Positions 15,959 to 23,195 of a DNA stretch of 39,042 nt are shown here, in pieces. Position 1 is the stretch's first letter. The number at the start of each line of letters is the position of its first letter. Source of the stretch: Actinomyces ruminicola (lineage in GTDB: Bacteria > Actinomycetota > Actinomycetes > Actinomycetales > Actinomycetaceae); the NCBI RefSeq assembly GCF_900103885.1, contig NZ_FNIM01000002.1, forward strand, positions 1 through 39,042, written 5' to 3'. The notes below the pieces were generated by a model that ran no database searches, was not told the DNA's origin, and was given only the letters and a program-made list of their open reading frames with translations. Position numbers and translations under genes: made by a program.

Positions 15959-17059
15959 GTGACCGTCCGCTCCTCCCCGGCCCCGCCGACCAGCTCCGGC
16001 GGACCCGCACTCGCGCCACCCGAGCCCTCCAGGCCGTGCGGGACGACGGCGGCCCGCCCGGGCGCGCGCCCGCGTCGTCCGCTGCTCGCGCTTGTCGTCG
16101 TCCTCGGCCTGCTGGCACTCGCCGTCGGCTGCTCGATCGCCTTCGGCGCCCGGGCGGTCGGCGTAGAGGAGATCCTGGACGGGCTGGCCGGACACGGCGA
16201 CACCCTCGGCGCGCTGGCGGTGGCCGAGCGGATCCCACGCACCGCCACCGCCCTGATCGCGGGGGCGGCCCTGGGCGTCTCGGGGGCCCTCATGCAGGCC
16301 GTCACCCGCAACCCGATCGCGGACCCGGGCATCCTCGGCATCAACACCGGGGCGTCGCTGGCGATCGTCAGCGCGATTGCCTTCGCGCACATCTCCTCCC
16401 TGTGGGAGTACCTGTGGGTGGCCATGGCCGGTGCGGCCGTCACCGCCGTGGCCGTGTACGCGATCGGCTCGCTCGGTCCCGGCGGCGCGACGCCGGTGAA
16501 GCTGGCGCTGGCGGGGGTGGCCACGAGCGCGGCCCTGTCCTCCCTGATCAGCGCGATCATGCTGCCGCGCGCCGAGGGGCTGACCGACTTCCGCTTCTGG
16601 CAGGTAGGGTCACTGGGCCGGGGGACCTGGGCATCGCTGTCCACCACCGCCCCATTCCTGCTGGCCGCCGCCGCCCTGGCCGCCGCCGTCGCCCGGCCGC
16701 TGAACTCCCTGGCACTGGGCGAGGAGATGGCCGTGGGCCTGGGGGTCAGGGTGGGCCGCACCCGCCTGCTGGCCGCGGCCGCCGGGGTGATAGCCTGCGC
16801 GACGACGACGGCGCTGGCCGGCCCCATCGGCTTCGTCGGGTTGATGGTGCCGCACGCCGTGCGCATGCTGGTGGGCCCGGACAACCGCTGGCTGCTGCCG
16901 CTGTCGGCGCTGGGAGGGGCGGCGCTGCTGACCTTCGCGGATGTGCTCGGACGAGTGATCGCCCGCCCCGGGGAAGTCGGCGTCGGAGTGGTCACCGCCT
17001 TCGTGGGCGCCCCGGTGCTCATCGCCATCGCCCGCGGCGCGAAGGTGCGTGAGCTGTGA
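15959..17059 (+). CDS. Siderophore ABC transporter permease 1 (FecCD family)
   Basis: 366 residues from GTG 15959. A Pro/Ala-rich N-terminus (1-38) precedes about nine to ten membrane segments of the FecCD type. Family signatures are RIPRTATALIAGAALGVSGALMQAVTRNPIADPGILGINTGAS near residues 90-135 and GPIGFVGLMVPHAVRMLVGPDNR near 285, the latter holding the coupling G that contacts the ATPase. Overlaps the next gene by GTGA at 17056-17059, indicating translational coupling. It forms a heterodimeric channel with permease 2. Confidence 0.93.
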   Translation: MTVRSSPAPPTSSGGPALAPPEPSRPCGTTAARPGARPRRPLLALVVVLGLLALAVGCSIAFGARAVGVEEILDGLAGHGDTLGALAVAERIPRTATALIAGAALGVSGALMQAVTRNPIADPGILGINTGASLAIVSAIAFAHISSLWEYLWVAMAGAAVTAVAVYAIGSLGPGGATPVKLALAGVATSAALSSLISAIMLPRAEGLTDFRFWQVGSLGRGTWASLSTTAPFLLAAAALAAAVARPLNSLALGEEMAVGLGVRVGRTRLLAAAAGVIACATTTALAGPIGFVGLMVPHAVRMLVGPDNRWLLPLSALGGAALLTFADVLGRVIARPGEVGVGVVTAFVGAPVLIAIARGAKVREL

Positions 17060-18147
17060 GCGCCCGCGCCGCCCCGCCCATCCCGAACGTCCCGACGCCG
17101 GGGCGGGCGTCGTCCGCTCCCGCTCCCGGCTTCACCGAACCGGGCAGGCGACGCCGACACCGCCGCCACCTGGCCGTCACCCTGGGTCTGGCCCTGCTGG
17201 TGCTGGCCCTGTGGTGGGCGCTGGTGCTGACGGGCTCCACCTGGTACTCCCCCGCCGAGGTGCTCGCCGTGATCGCGGGCCGGGAGGTGCCCGGAGCGTC
17301 CTTCGCCGTCGGACAGCTGCGGCTCCCGCGCGCCCTGCTGGGTCTGCTGGCGGGTCTGGCCTTCGGCATGGCCGGTCGCACCTCGCAGACCATGCTGCGC
17401 AATCAGCTGGCCAGCCCGGACATCATCGGCATCACCTCCGGCGCGTCTACGGCGGCGGTGTTCGCGATCCTGGTGCTGGGCTGGTCCGGCCTGCGCGTGA
17501 ACCTGCTGGCGCTGGGCTGCGGGCTGGGCACGGCGCTGGTCATCTACCTGCTGTCGGGCACCGGCCGCACGCAGGGCGGGCGCCTGATCCTGATCGGTAT
17601 CGGCATCTCCGCCATGTTCTCCTCGGTGATCTCCTACCTGCAGCTGAAGGCCTCGATCTACACCGTCGCCGACGCCATGCGCTGGTTGTCGGGCTCGCTG
17701 GCTGACGCGAGCTGGGGGCAGGTGCCGCTGCTGGGGGTCGCCGTCGCAGTCCTGGGCGGGGCGCTGCTGGCCCTGGGCGGGGACCTGAGCGCGCTGTCGC
17801 TGGGGGAGGAGACGGCCACCGGGCTGGGAGTCGCCGTGGACCGCACCCGCCTGCTGCTCCTGCTGCTGATGGTTGCACTGGCGGCATTCGCGACCGCGGC
17901 GACCGGGCCGATCGCCTTCGTGGCCTTCCTGGCCGGACCGATCACCGCCCGCCTGGTGGGCCGCACCGACCGGTCCCTGCTGGCGCCGTCGGCGCTGATG
18001 GGCGCGGCGATCGTGCTCGGCGCGGACCTGGCCGGCCAGCACCTGTTCCCGACGGCGCTGCCGGTCGGGGTGGTAACCGGGATCGTCGGGGCGCCTTACC
18101 TGCTGCTTCAGCTGATCCGTCTGAACCGAGAGGGGGCATCCGCATGA
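17056..18147 (+). CDS. Siderophore ABC transporter permease 2 (FecCD family)
   Basis: 363 residues, GTG start overlapping the previous stop. Same fold as permease 1: LRLPRALLGLLAGLAFGMAGRTSQTMLRNQLASPDIIGITSGAS and, near the end, ATGPIAFVAFLAGPITARLVGRTDRS. The two permeases differ enough to be a heterodimer rather than a recent duplication. Its stop overlaps the ATP-binding gene start (ATGA, 18144-18147). Confidence 0.93.
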   Translation: MSARAAPPIPNVPTPGRASSAPAPGFTEPGRRRRHRRHLAVTLGLALLVLALWWALVLTGSTWYSPAEVLAVIAGREVPGASFAVGQLRLPRALLGLLAGLAFGMAGRTSQTMLRNQLASPDIIGITSGASTAAVFAILVLGWSGLRVNLLALGCGLGTALVIYLLSGTGRTQGGRLILIGIGISAMFSSVISYLQLKASIYTVADAMRWLSGSLADASWGQVPLLGVAVAVLGGALLALGGDLSALSLGEETATGLGVAVDRTRLLLLLLMVALAAFATAATGPIAFVAFLAGPITARLVGRTDRSLLAPSALMGAAIVLGADLAGQHLFPTALPVGVVTGIVGAPYLLLQLIRLNREGASA

Positions 18148-18998
18148 GTGCAGCGGACGCGCAAGCAACGGACCGGGCCGTTCCGCGCGCCCTGGTCACA
18201 CGGGAACTGCGCTCCGGGTATGGGCGCCGCACCGTCGTCAACGGGGTCGACCTGGATCTGCCCACCGGCGCCATCACGGTGATCGTGGGGGCGAATGCCT
18301 GTGGCAAGTCGACGCTGCTGAAGACCATGGCGCGCATCCTGGTGCCGAGCTCCGGGTCGGTGCTGCTGGACGGCCAGGAGGTCTCCGCCGTGCCGACCAA
18401 GCGCCTGGCCACCCGGCTGGGGCTGCTGCCGCAGCAGCCGATCGCACCGGAGGGGATTGTGGTCGCCGACCTGGTGGGACGCGCCCGCCACCCGCATCAG
18501 GGCCTGTTCCGCTCCACCTCGTCCGCGGACCGGCGCATTGTGGAGGAGGCGCTGCTCGCCACCCGCACCGCCCAGCTGGCCGACCGCAGTGTGGACGAGC
18601 TCTCCGGCGGGCAGCGGCAGCGGGTGTGGATCGCCATGGCGCTGGCCCAGCGCACCGATGTGCTGCTGCTGGACGAGCCCACCACCTTCCTGGACCTGAC
18701 CCACCAGGTGGAGGTCCTGGACCTGCTCACCGACCTGAACCGCGAGCGCGGCACCACCATCGTGATGGTGCTGCATGACATCAACCTCGCCGCCCGCTAC
18801 GCCGACCACGTCATCGCCATGCGGGACGGCCGGGTGGTGGCCGCGGGGACGCCGGGGCAGGTGGTGAGCCCGGCGCTGATGCGAGAGGTCTTCGGCCTGG
18901 ACGCGGAGGTGATAACCGATCCGGTCTCCGGTACGCCGCTGGTGCTGCCCAAGGGGCGCCACCACGTGGTCGGTGCGACGGCGGGGACGACGCCGTGA
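18144..18998 (+). CDS. Siderophore ABC transporter ATP-binding protein
   Basis: 284 residues. Walker A is GANACGKST (49-57), the Q-loop is in LGLLPQQP, the signature is LSGGQRQRVW, Walker B is VLLLDEPTTFLDL and the H-loop is MVLHDINLA. This is the FepC/FecE class, ending with the C-terminal EVITDPVSGTPLVLP. It powers import through the two permeases encoded just upstream. Overlaps the next gene by GTGA (18995-18998). Confidence 0.95.
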   Translation: MSAADAQATDRAVPRALVTRELRSGYGRRTVVNGVDLDLPTGAITVIVGANACGKSTLLKTMARILVPSSGSVLLDGQEVSAVPTKRLATRLGLLPQQPIAPEGIVVADLVGRARHPHQGLFRSTSSADRRIVEEALLATRTAQLADRSVDELSGGQRQRVWIAMALAQRTDVLLLDEPTTFLDLTHQVEVLDLLTDLNRERGTTIVMVLHDINLAARYADHVIAMRDGRVVAAGTPGQVVSPALMREVFGLDAEVITDPVSGTPLVLPKGRHHVVGATAGTTP

Positions 18999-19963
18999 GC
19001 ACGGCGGAGGGCCTGGCCCCGTTCCGGTTCTTCCCCGTGCGGGTGGAGCGGATTGTGGACGTCACCCCGCATCTGCGGCGAGTGACCTTAGTAGGCAATG
19101 AGCTGGATGATTTCGCCGATCCGGGCTGGGACCAGCGGATCAAGCTGGTGCTGCCGGCCGCGGACGGGGGCTATGCGCACCTGCCACAAGGGGCGGACTG
19201 GTACGAGCGGTGGCGGGACCTGCCTGCGGCCCGGCGCCCGGTACTGCGCACCTACACCACGCGCGCCGTGCGACCCGTGAGGGACCGGGGTGCAAGCACC
19301 GCCGGTACATCCACCGGGGCGGAGGTCGATGTGGACATGGTGGTGCACGCGCCGCTGGGTCCGGCCTCCCGCTGGCTGGAGAGCGCCCGCCCGGGTGCGT
19401 CGGCGATGCTGCTGGGACCCTCGCGCATCTGGTTGAGTGCACAGCCGACCGGAACGGCTCCCGGCGGGGTGGACTTCGTGCCACCGGCCGTCACGGGCCA
19501 GTTCCTGATCGGCGGGGACGAGACGGCGGCCCCGGCGATCGCCAGGATTCTGGAGCAGCTGCCCGCGTCCGCGCGGGGCATCGCGGTGGTCGAGTTGCCC
19601 GTGGCGGCCGATGCGGCCTACCTGCCGACGCATCCGGGCATTGAGCTCCGGGCGCTGGCACGCGAGGAGCGTCCACACGGCGAGCGGCTCGTTGCAGGTG
19701 TGAGGCGGGCGGCGGCCGAGCTGCTGCCGGAGGGCATGCCGCAACGGGTCGAAGAAGTGGACATCGACCGGGAGCTGCTGTGGGAGGTGCCGCGCACCGC
19801 CCGCGGCGGCGCGGCGCTCAAGCGGGCCGACGTATACGCATGGCTGGCCGGCGAGGCGGGAGCGGTGTGCGCGCTGCGCCGTCACCTGGTGTCCGAGCGG
19901 GGAGTGGACCGGCGGGCCGTGGCCTTCATGGGCTACTGGCGCCTGGGCCGCGCGGAGGGCTGA
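18995..19963 (+). CDS. Siderophore-interacting protein (ViuB/SIP ferric reductase family)
   Basis: 322 residues, GTG start coupled to the ATPase gene. The FAD-binding beta-barrel (about 8-135) contains the family's flavin motif LRTYTTR (84-90) and DMVVHAPLGPASRWL. The C-terminal domain ends with AWLAGEAGAVCALRRHL and FMGYWRLGRAE, typical of SIP proteins. These cytoplasmic flavoproteins reduce ferric siderophores using NAD(P)H or ferredoxin to release iron. A short insertion (DRGASTAGTSTGAE) follows the flavin motif. As last gene of the operon it supplies the release step. No siderophore synthesis genes are present, so uptake of foreign siderophores is possible. Confidence 0.92.
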   Translation: MSTAEGLAPFRFFPVRVERIVDVTPHLRRVTLVGNELDDFADPGWDQRIKLVLPAADGGYAHLPQGADWYERWRDLPAARRPVLRTYTTRAVRPVRDRGASTAGTSTGAEVDVDMVVHAPLGPASRWLESARPGASAMLLGPSRIWLSAQPTGTAPGGVDFVPPAVTGQFLIGGDETAAPAIARILEQLPASARGIAVVELPVAADAAYLPTHPGIELRALAREERPHGERLVAGVRRAAAELLPEGMPQRVEEVDIDRELLWEVPRTARGGAALKRADVYAWLAGEAGAVCALRRHLVSERGVDRRAVAFMGYWRLGRAEG

Positions 19964-19986
19964 GTCCGAAAAACGGATGGCCTTTC

Positions 19987-20040
19987 ATGAACCGAGGAGA
20001 GGTTGCGGCGCTAGCGGTGCGCATGACTCTGGCGGATTGA
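19987..20040 (+). CDS. Possible 17-codon upstream ORF abutting the methyltransferase
   Basis: ATG 19987 to TGA 20038-20040, starting MNRGEVAALAV, with its stop directly followed by the ATG at 20041. No ribosome-binding site of its own is evident; GAGGAGAGG lies inside it. It may be a leader ORF, or chance. Confidence 0.15.
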   Translation: MNRGEVAALAVRMTLAD

Positions 20041-20640
20041 ATGGACGTATATACCATGCCCCGTGTGCGGCGTTCCTCCACTCCTCCCATAGTCGGCCAG
20101 CAGCGATGGCGGCGGCAGGTTCTGCCGACGCTCAGGGGCACGATCCTGGACATCGGTGCGGGCAGCGGAGTGTCCGCCGCACTGCTGCACCCGGGAGTTG
20201 CTTGGCTGGCGCTTGAGCCTGCTCCCGGACGTCGGCTGGCAGCCGCAGTACGCTCCAGGCCCGGCTCCCAGTTGCTGACAAAGCCCGCAGAGCGGATTCC
20301 GCTGGAGGATGCGAGCGTAGACGCCGCCATCTGTTCCACCGTGCTGTGCTCGGTGGCCGACCCCGCACTCACACTGACCGAGACCATCAGGGTGCTGCGC
20401 CCCGGGGGCGTGTTGGTGTTCTACGAGCATGTTGCCGCCGCGCCCGGGTCGACTGCCCGCCGCATCCAGAGGCTTGCGAGCCCACTCACCCGCCTCCTCG
20501 ATCACGGATGCGATCCGTGCCGGGACACGGCGGACACGATCAACCGAGCGGGATTCTCCCACGTGCATTTGGAAACACTGCGCATTAGCGGCGTGCTGGG
20601 CGGACTCGCGCCGGTCATACACGGGTATGCGGAGCGGTGA
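20041..20640 (+). CDS. Class I SAM-dependent methyltransferase (METTL7/UbiE-like)
   Basis: 199 residues from ATG 20041, or 194 from ATG 20056. Motif I is ILDIGAGSGVSAALL (about 36-50), followed by ALEPAPGRRLAAAV, the acidic ERIPLEDASVDAAICSTVLC block and VLRPGGVLVFYEHVAA. This pattern matches methyltransferases related to METTL7 and UbiE, which act on small lipophilic or thiol substrates; the substrate is unknown. The late HGCDPCRDTADTINRAGF segment has two cysteines. It lies 77 bases after the iron operon and could be read through from it. The mobile element at 20651 begins 10 bases after its stop. Confidence 0.85.
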   Translation: MDVYTMPRVRRSSTPPIVGQQRWRRQVLPTLRGTILDIGAGSGVSAALLHPGVAWLALEPAPGRRLAAAVRSRPGSQLLTKPAERIPLEDASVDAAICSTVLCSVADPALTLTETIRVLRPGGVLVFYEHVAAAPGSTARRIQRLASPLTRLLDHGCDPCRDTADTINRAGFSHVHLETLRISGVLGGLAPVIHGYAER

Positions 20641-20966
20641 GGCCCGACGAGTTATCGGCGCGATGGTGGTGCTTAAGGTCGGGGTCTTGGTTGCTGTGGT
20701 GCGGGAAGGTCGGGGTGATTGTGGTCTGGGGGGTTGATCCGGGGCGGTGCTTGACTTTCGTGGGTGGATGTGCTGGCCGTGGGAACACGGTCTCCGCGGG
20801 CAAGGGTTCTGCCCGATCCGCCAGGCCCCGATGAAGAAGCCCGGCCGCACCACGTCGCAGGCACCCAACAGTGCAAGCGCACCACCTGCCGGTCCGCCTG
20901 CTCCCGCCCGGTCAGGGGTGCTCCCAGGTGTACACCGACTGTACATCGACGCTGAACCGCCCCGAG

Positions 20967-21004
20967 TTCGGACCCCTTGCGTCGGTTCGGACCCCTTGCG
21001 TCGC
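20967..21004. repeat. Exact tandem duplication of a 19-mer
   Basis: GTTCGGACCCCTTGCGTCG occurs twice head to tail (20967-20985 and 20986-21004), inside the mobile element and directly before the palindrome at 21006-21042. Confidence 0.85.
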
Positions 21005-21005
21005 T

Positions 21006-21042
21006 TTGGACCGCCCACGCAGCACGCAACGGCGGTCCAAAC
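21006..21042. repeat. Palindrome TTTGGACCGCC...GGCGGTCCAAA
   Basis: Perfect 11-bp arms around a 15-base loop, inside the mobile element. Related to the palindrome at 14646-14682. Two further GGTCCAAACAG/GGTCCAGACAG copies follow at about 21054-21081. Confidence 0.75.
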
Positions 21043-21204
21043 AGACTCTCGGGGTCCAAACAGGGGACAGCGGTCCAGACAGGGGAGGCCGACAGCGCGC
21101 CTACCCCGACACGCCGGTCTAAAGCACCACGTTTGCGCCGATAACCCACATTCGCGCCGATAACCCGATTACCCCACGAGCCGCAGTCGCCATGGATATG
21201 GCGA

Positions 21205-21241
21205 GGCCCCCGGGCCCGGGTTCGCACCCGGCCCGAGGGCC
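21205..21241. terminator. Long GC-rich hairpin in the gap before the PF01594 gene
   Basis: GGCCCCCGGGCCCGGGT pairs, with one mismatch and one bulge, with ACCCGGCCCGAGGGCC around a TTCGC loop. It could terminate the minus-strand permease gene ending at 21461 or be part of the repeat-rich gap. The rest of 21146-21460 shows no gene I can support. Confidence 0.45.
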
Positions 21242-21460
21242 TTCGTCAGTGAGGGGCTCCGCGCCCGGGTTCCCACATCCGGGGGAGCGCCCTCCTTCGC
21301 CGAAGCGCCCGACCCGAGCTCCCTAGTACCCGGGGCGGCCTCGAACCGGACCGGTCACCGGGTTCCCCAACCCTCGCGGCCCGCCTCGTCCGGCGGCACA
21401 GCTCATATAACCCGCCTCATCTGAAAAGGCACTCCGCTGCACCTGTGAAAACCATGGGAA

Positions 21461-22648
21461 TCACTCGCTGGCAGGTTCCGGTGTCGCAACATCATCACTG
21501 ACCGCGCCCACCGACTCCTCACGCTCGGAGCCCGGATCAGAGGCGTCGACACCGCCTTCAGCGGCATCACGCGACCCGCCCCTGCCGTCGTCCACATCGC
21601 TGTCTCCGGCCGCCAGGAACACGTTGATCCAACGCAGCCGCGGATCGGAGTCCACCAGCAGCGCCTTGACGAACAGGGTCAGCGGCACCGCCAGAATCGT
21701 GCCGAGCGCGCCGATGACCTGGCTCCAGAACAGCAGGGACAGGAAGGTCGTCGTCGTGTTCAGGCCCACCGCGTCACCGGTGAACTTGGGCTGGATGAGG
21801 GACTGGATGACGAAGTTCAGCACGCTGTAGGCGACCACCACCCACAGCGCCGTCCACGGGCCGGAGGCGACCAGGCCGATGAGCGCAGGGGGGATCACCC
21901 CCAGCACGAAGCCGATGTTGGGGATGTAGTTGGTGATGAATGAGACCACGCCCCAGGTGACGGCCATGGGCACATTCAGTACCCACAGGGCAATCACGTC
22001 GAGCACGGCCACGATCAGGCCGAACACCGTGGAAACCAGCCAGTATGAGCGCACCGAGGAGGCGAAGCCCTTCAGGGCCGAGGCAATGCCTGGACGCAGG
22101 CGGCTCAGGGCCCGAGACCGCGCCTCGATGCGGGCGGTGTCGAACATGAGGAAGACGACCGTCAAGCCCAGGACGCTCAGTACAGAGCCCAGGTTGGTCA
22201 CCTGCCCCAGCAGGCTCTGGGCCACGGAGACAATCCGGTTGGTGTCCATGGACTGGGACACCTGATCGATGAGAGTGGTCTCGTCAACGCCCACCCGCGC
22301 CAGCAGGGAGCGCACGTCATCCCAGATCGCGGAGAACTGCGCCGAGTAGCTCGGCAGCGTGTCGATCAGCTGCACAATTGCGACAGCCAGGGCGGCGAAC
22401 AGCCCGATGACGAACGCGAAGATGATCAGGATGGCGATCACGGCCGCCACCGGCCGTGGCACGCGGCGCCGCGTCGCCCAGCTCACCAGCGGACGCACGG
22501 TGACCACCAGGGTCAGGGCGAAGAAGGCCGGGGCGAACAGCGAGCCGATGTAGTAAAGACCCGCGCAGCCGACCACCAGCATGGCAATGACAAAGGCAAT
22601 AGATTCGCCCTGGGGGCGGCCCACCGTGAACTCACGTGCGTCACTCAT
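21461..22648 (-). CDS. AI-2E family (PF01594) membrane transporter
   Basis: 395 residues from the ATG at 22648, which has AAGGA 8-12 bases upstream; an in-frame ATG 33 bases earlier lacks one. The protein has about seven to eight hydrophobic segments with the family layout: an N-terminal pair plus one, a central soluble stretch (SYSAQFSAIWDDVRSLLARVGVDETTL), then SYWLVSTVFGLIVAVLDVIALWVLNVP. The GVVSFITNYIPNIGFVLGVIPP and IQPKFTGDAVGLNTTTTFLSLLFW blocks are characteristic. The acidic C-terminal tail (about 345-395) is disordered. Family members include TqsA and Na+/H+ antiporters; despite the name, AI-2 export cannot be claimed from sequence. It is the only gene of its transcript here. Confidence 0.92.
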   Translation of the reverse strand: MSDAREFTVGRPQGESIAFVIAMLVVGCAGLYYIGSLFAPAFFALTLVVTVRPLVSWATRRRVPRPVAAVIAILIIFAFVIGLFAALAVAIVQLIDTLPSYSAQFSAIWDDVRSLLARVGVDETTLIDQVSQSMDTNRIVSVAQSLLGQVTNLGSVLSVLGLTVVFLMFDTARIEARSRALSRLRPGIASALKGFASSVRSYWLVSTVFGLIVAVLDVIALWVLNVPMAVTWGVVSFITNYIPNIGFVLGVIPPALIGLVASGPWTALWVVVAYSVLNFVIQSLIQPKFTGDAVGLNTTTTFLSLLFWSQVIGALGTILAVPLTLFVKALLVDSDPRLRWINVFLAAGDSDVDDGRGGSRDAAEGGVDASDPGSEREESVGAVSDDVATPEPASE

Positions 22649-22724
22649 AAGCGCATCCTTGCACGGGGCGCGCATCGGCACACCCAGGCGCGACGGGACG
22701 CCGAGTCACGGCGTCACCACCCGT

Positions 22725-23195
22725 TCAGCGCAGCGCCTCCATGGCACGCGCCCGGTCGAGGGCGCGCAGGTGAGGCAGCGGGTCGATGCCGGCCTCCAGG
22801 ACGAAGTCGGTGAGCTGGTCGCGTACCACCTGCTGCAGCCGGGAGGGGTCCCAGGGCTTGGCGATGTAGTGGTCCAGGCCGGCGTCGTTGACCGCGCGGA
22901 TGGTGTCGGCCTGGTCGGCCTGCCCGGTGACCAGCACCTTCCGCGCGGCGGCGGTGCGGTCATCGGCGTTCATGTCGACCAGCATGTCGACGCCGCTGCG
23001 GCCGGGCATGCGGTGGTCGGCGAGGACCAGGGCGAGCAGGTCGCCGTCGGCGTCGATGTCCGCCACCGCCTCCCAGGCGTCCGCGACGTCCTCGGCCGGC
23101 TCGACGCGCACGGTCGCGGCGAAGGGGGCCAGGTCGCCGACGACGGCGTCGCGGACCTCCGGCTCATCCTCGACGACCAGGATGACGAGTTTCAT
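22725..23195 (-). CDS. Single-domain response regulator with C-terminal extension
   Basis: 156 residues. The receiver domain (1-125) has the acidic pair VEDE at 9-12, phospho-acceptor in VLADHRMPGRSG (D60), LVTGQAD and the conserved lysine in HYIAKPW. A helical tail (about 126-156) has no DNA-binding motif, so the output is by protein contact. Its ATG overlaps the kinase stop (ATGA, 23192-23195), making it the kinase's partner. It ends a three-gene operon reading from 26847. Confidence 0.93.
   Translation of the reverse strand: MKLVILVVEDEPEVRDAVVGDLAPFAATVRVEPAEDVADAWEAVADIDADGDLLALVLADHRMPGRSGVDMLVDMNADDRTAAARKVLVTGQADQADTIRAVNDAGLDHYIAKPWDPSRLQQVVRDQLTDFVLEAGIDPLPHLRALDRARAMEALR

Larger units (their letters stand above)
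20651..21145. mobile_element. Non-autonomous IS derivative (MITE-like), about 495 bp
   Basis: The left end GTTATCGGCGCGATGGTGGT (20651-20670, continuing GCTTAAGG) is an imperfect inverted repeat of the right end, whose reverse complement begins GTTATCGGCGCAAACGTGGT and continues GCTTTAGA; 23 of 28 positions match. The right end is also the same as the IS right end at 351-387 (one mismatch in 37 bases). There is no transposase frame inside; the interior has a 19-bp tandem duplication and a palindrome. A further copy of TTCGCGCCGATAACCC lies just outside at 21151-21166. I infer an internal-deletion relative of the IS at the window start. Confidence 0.7.

Noticed and set aside
15112..18168. A 1018-codon open frame on the minus strand
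   Set aside because: It lies opposite the siderophore operon, whose five genes have clear families, overlaps and an iron box; the minus frame is low-complexity, a by-product of high GC.
21181..21243. tRNA-like clover from the GC-rich stems and GGTTCGCACC
   Set aside because: No acceptor stem, anticodon arm or D-loop spacing fits; one long hairpin explains the pairing.
20651..21460. Several 60-180-codon frames on both strands
   Set aside because: They cross the element's inverted ends and palindromes, have no family resemblance, and parts simply repeat the translation of the IS-end sequence at 198-404.
21461..22648. AI-2 exporter working with luxS
   Set aside because: The PF01594 family name is not evidence of AI-2 transport; it is about 5 kb away on the other strand with no shared regulation visible.
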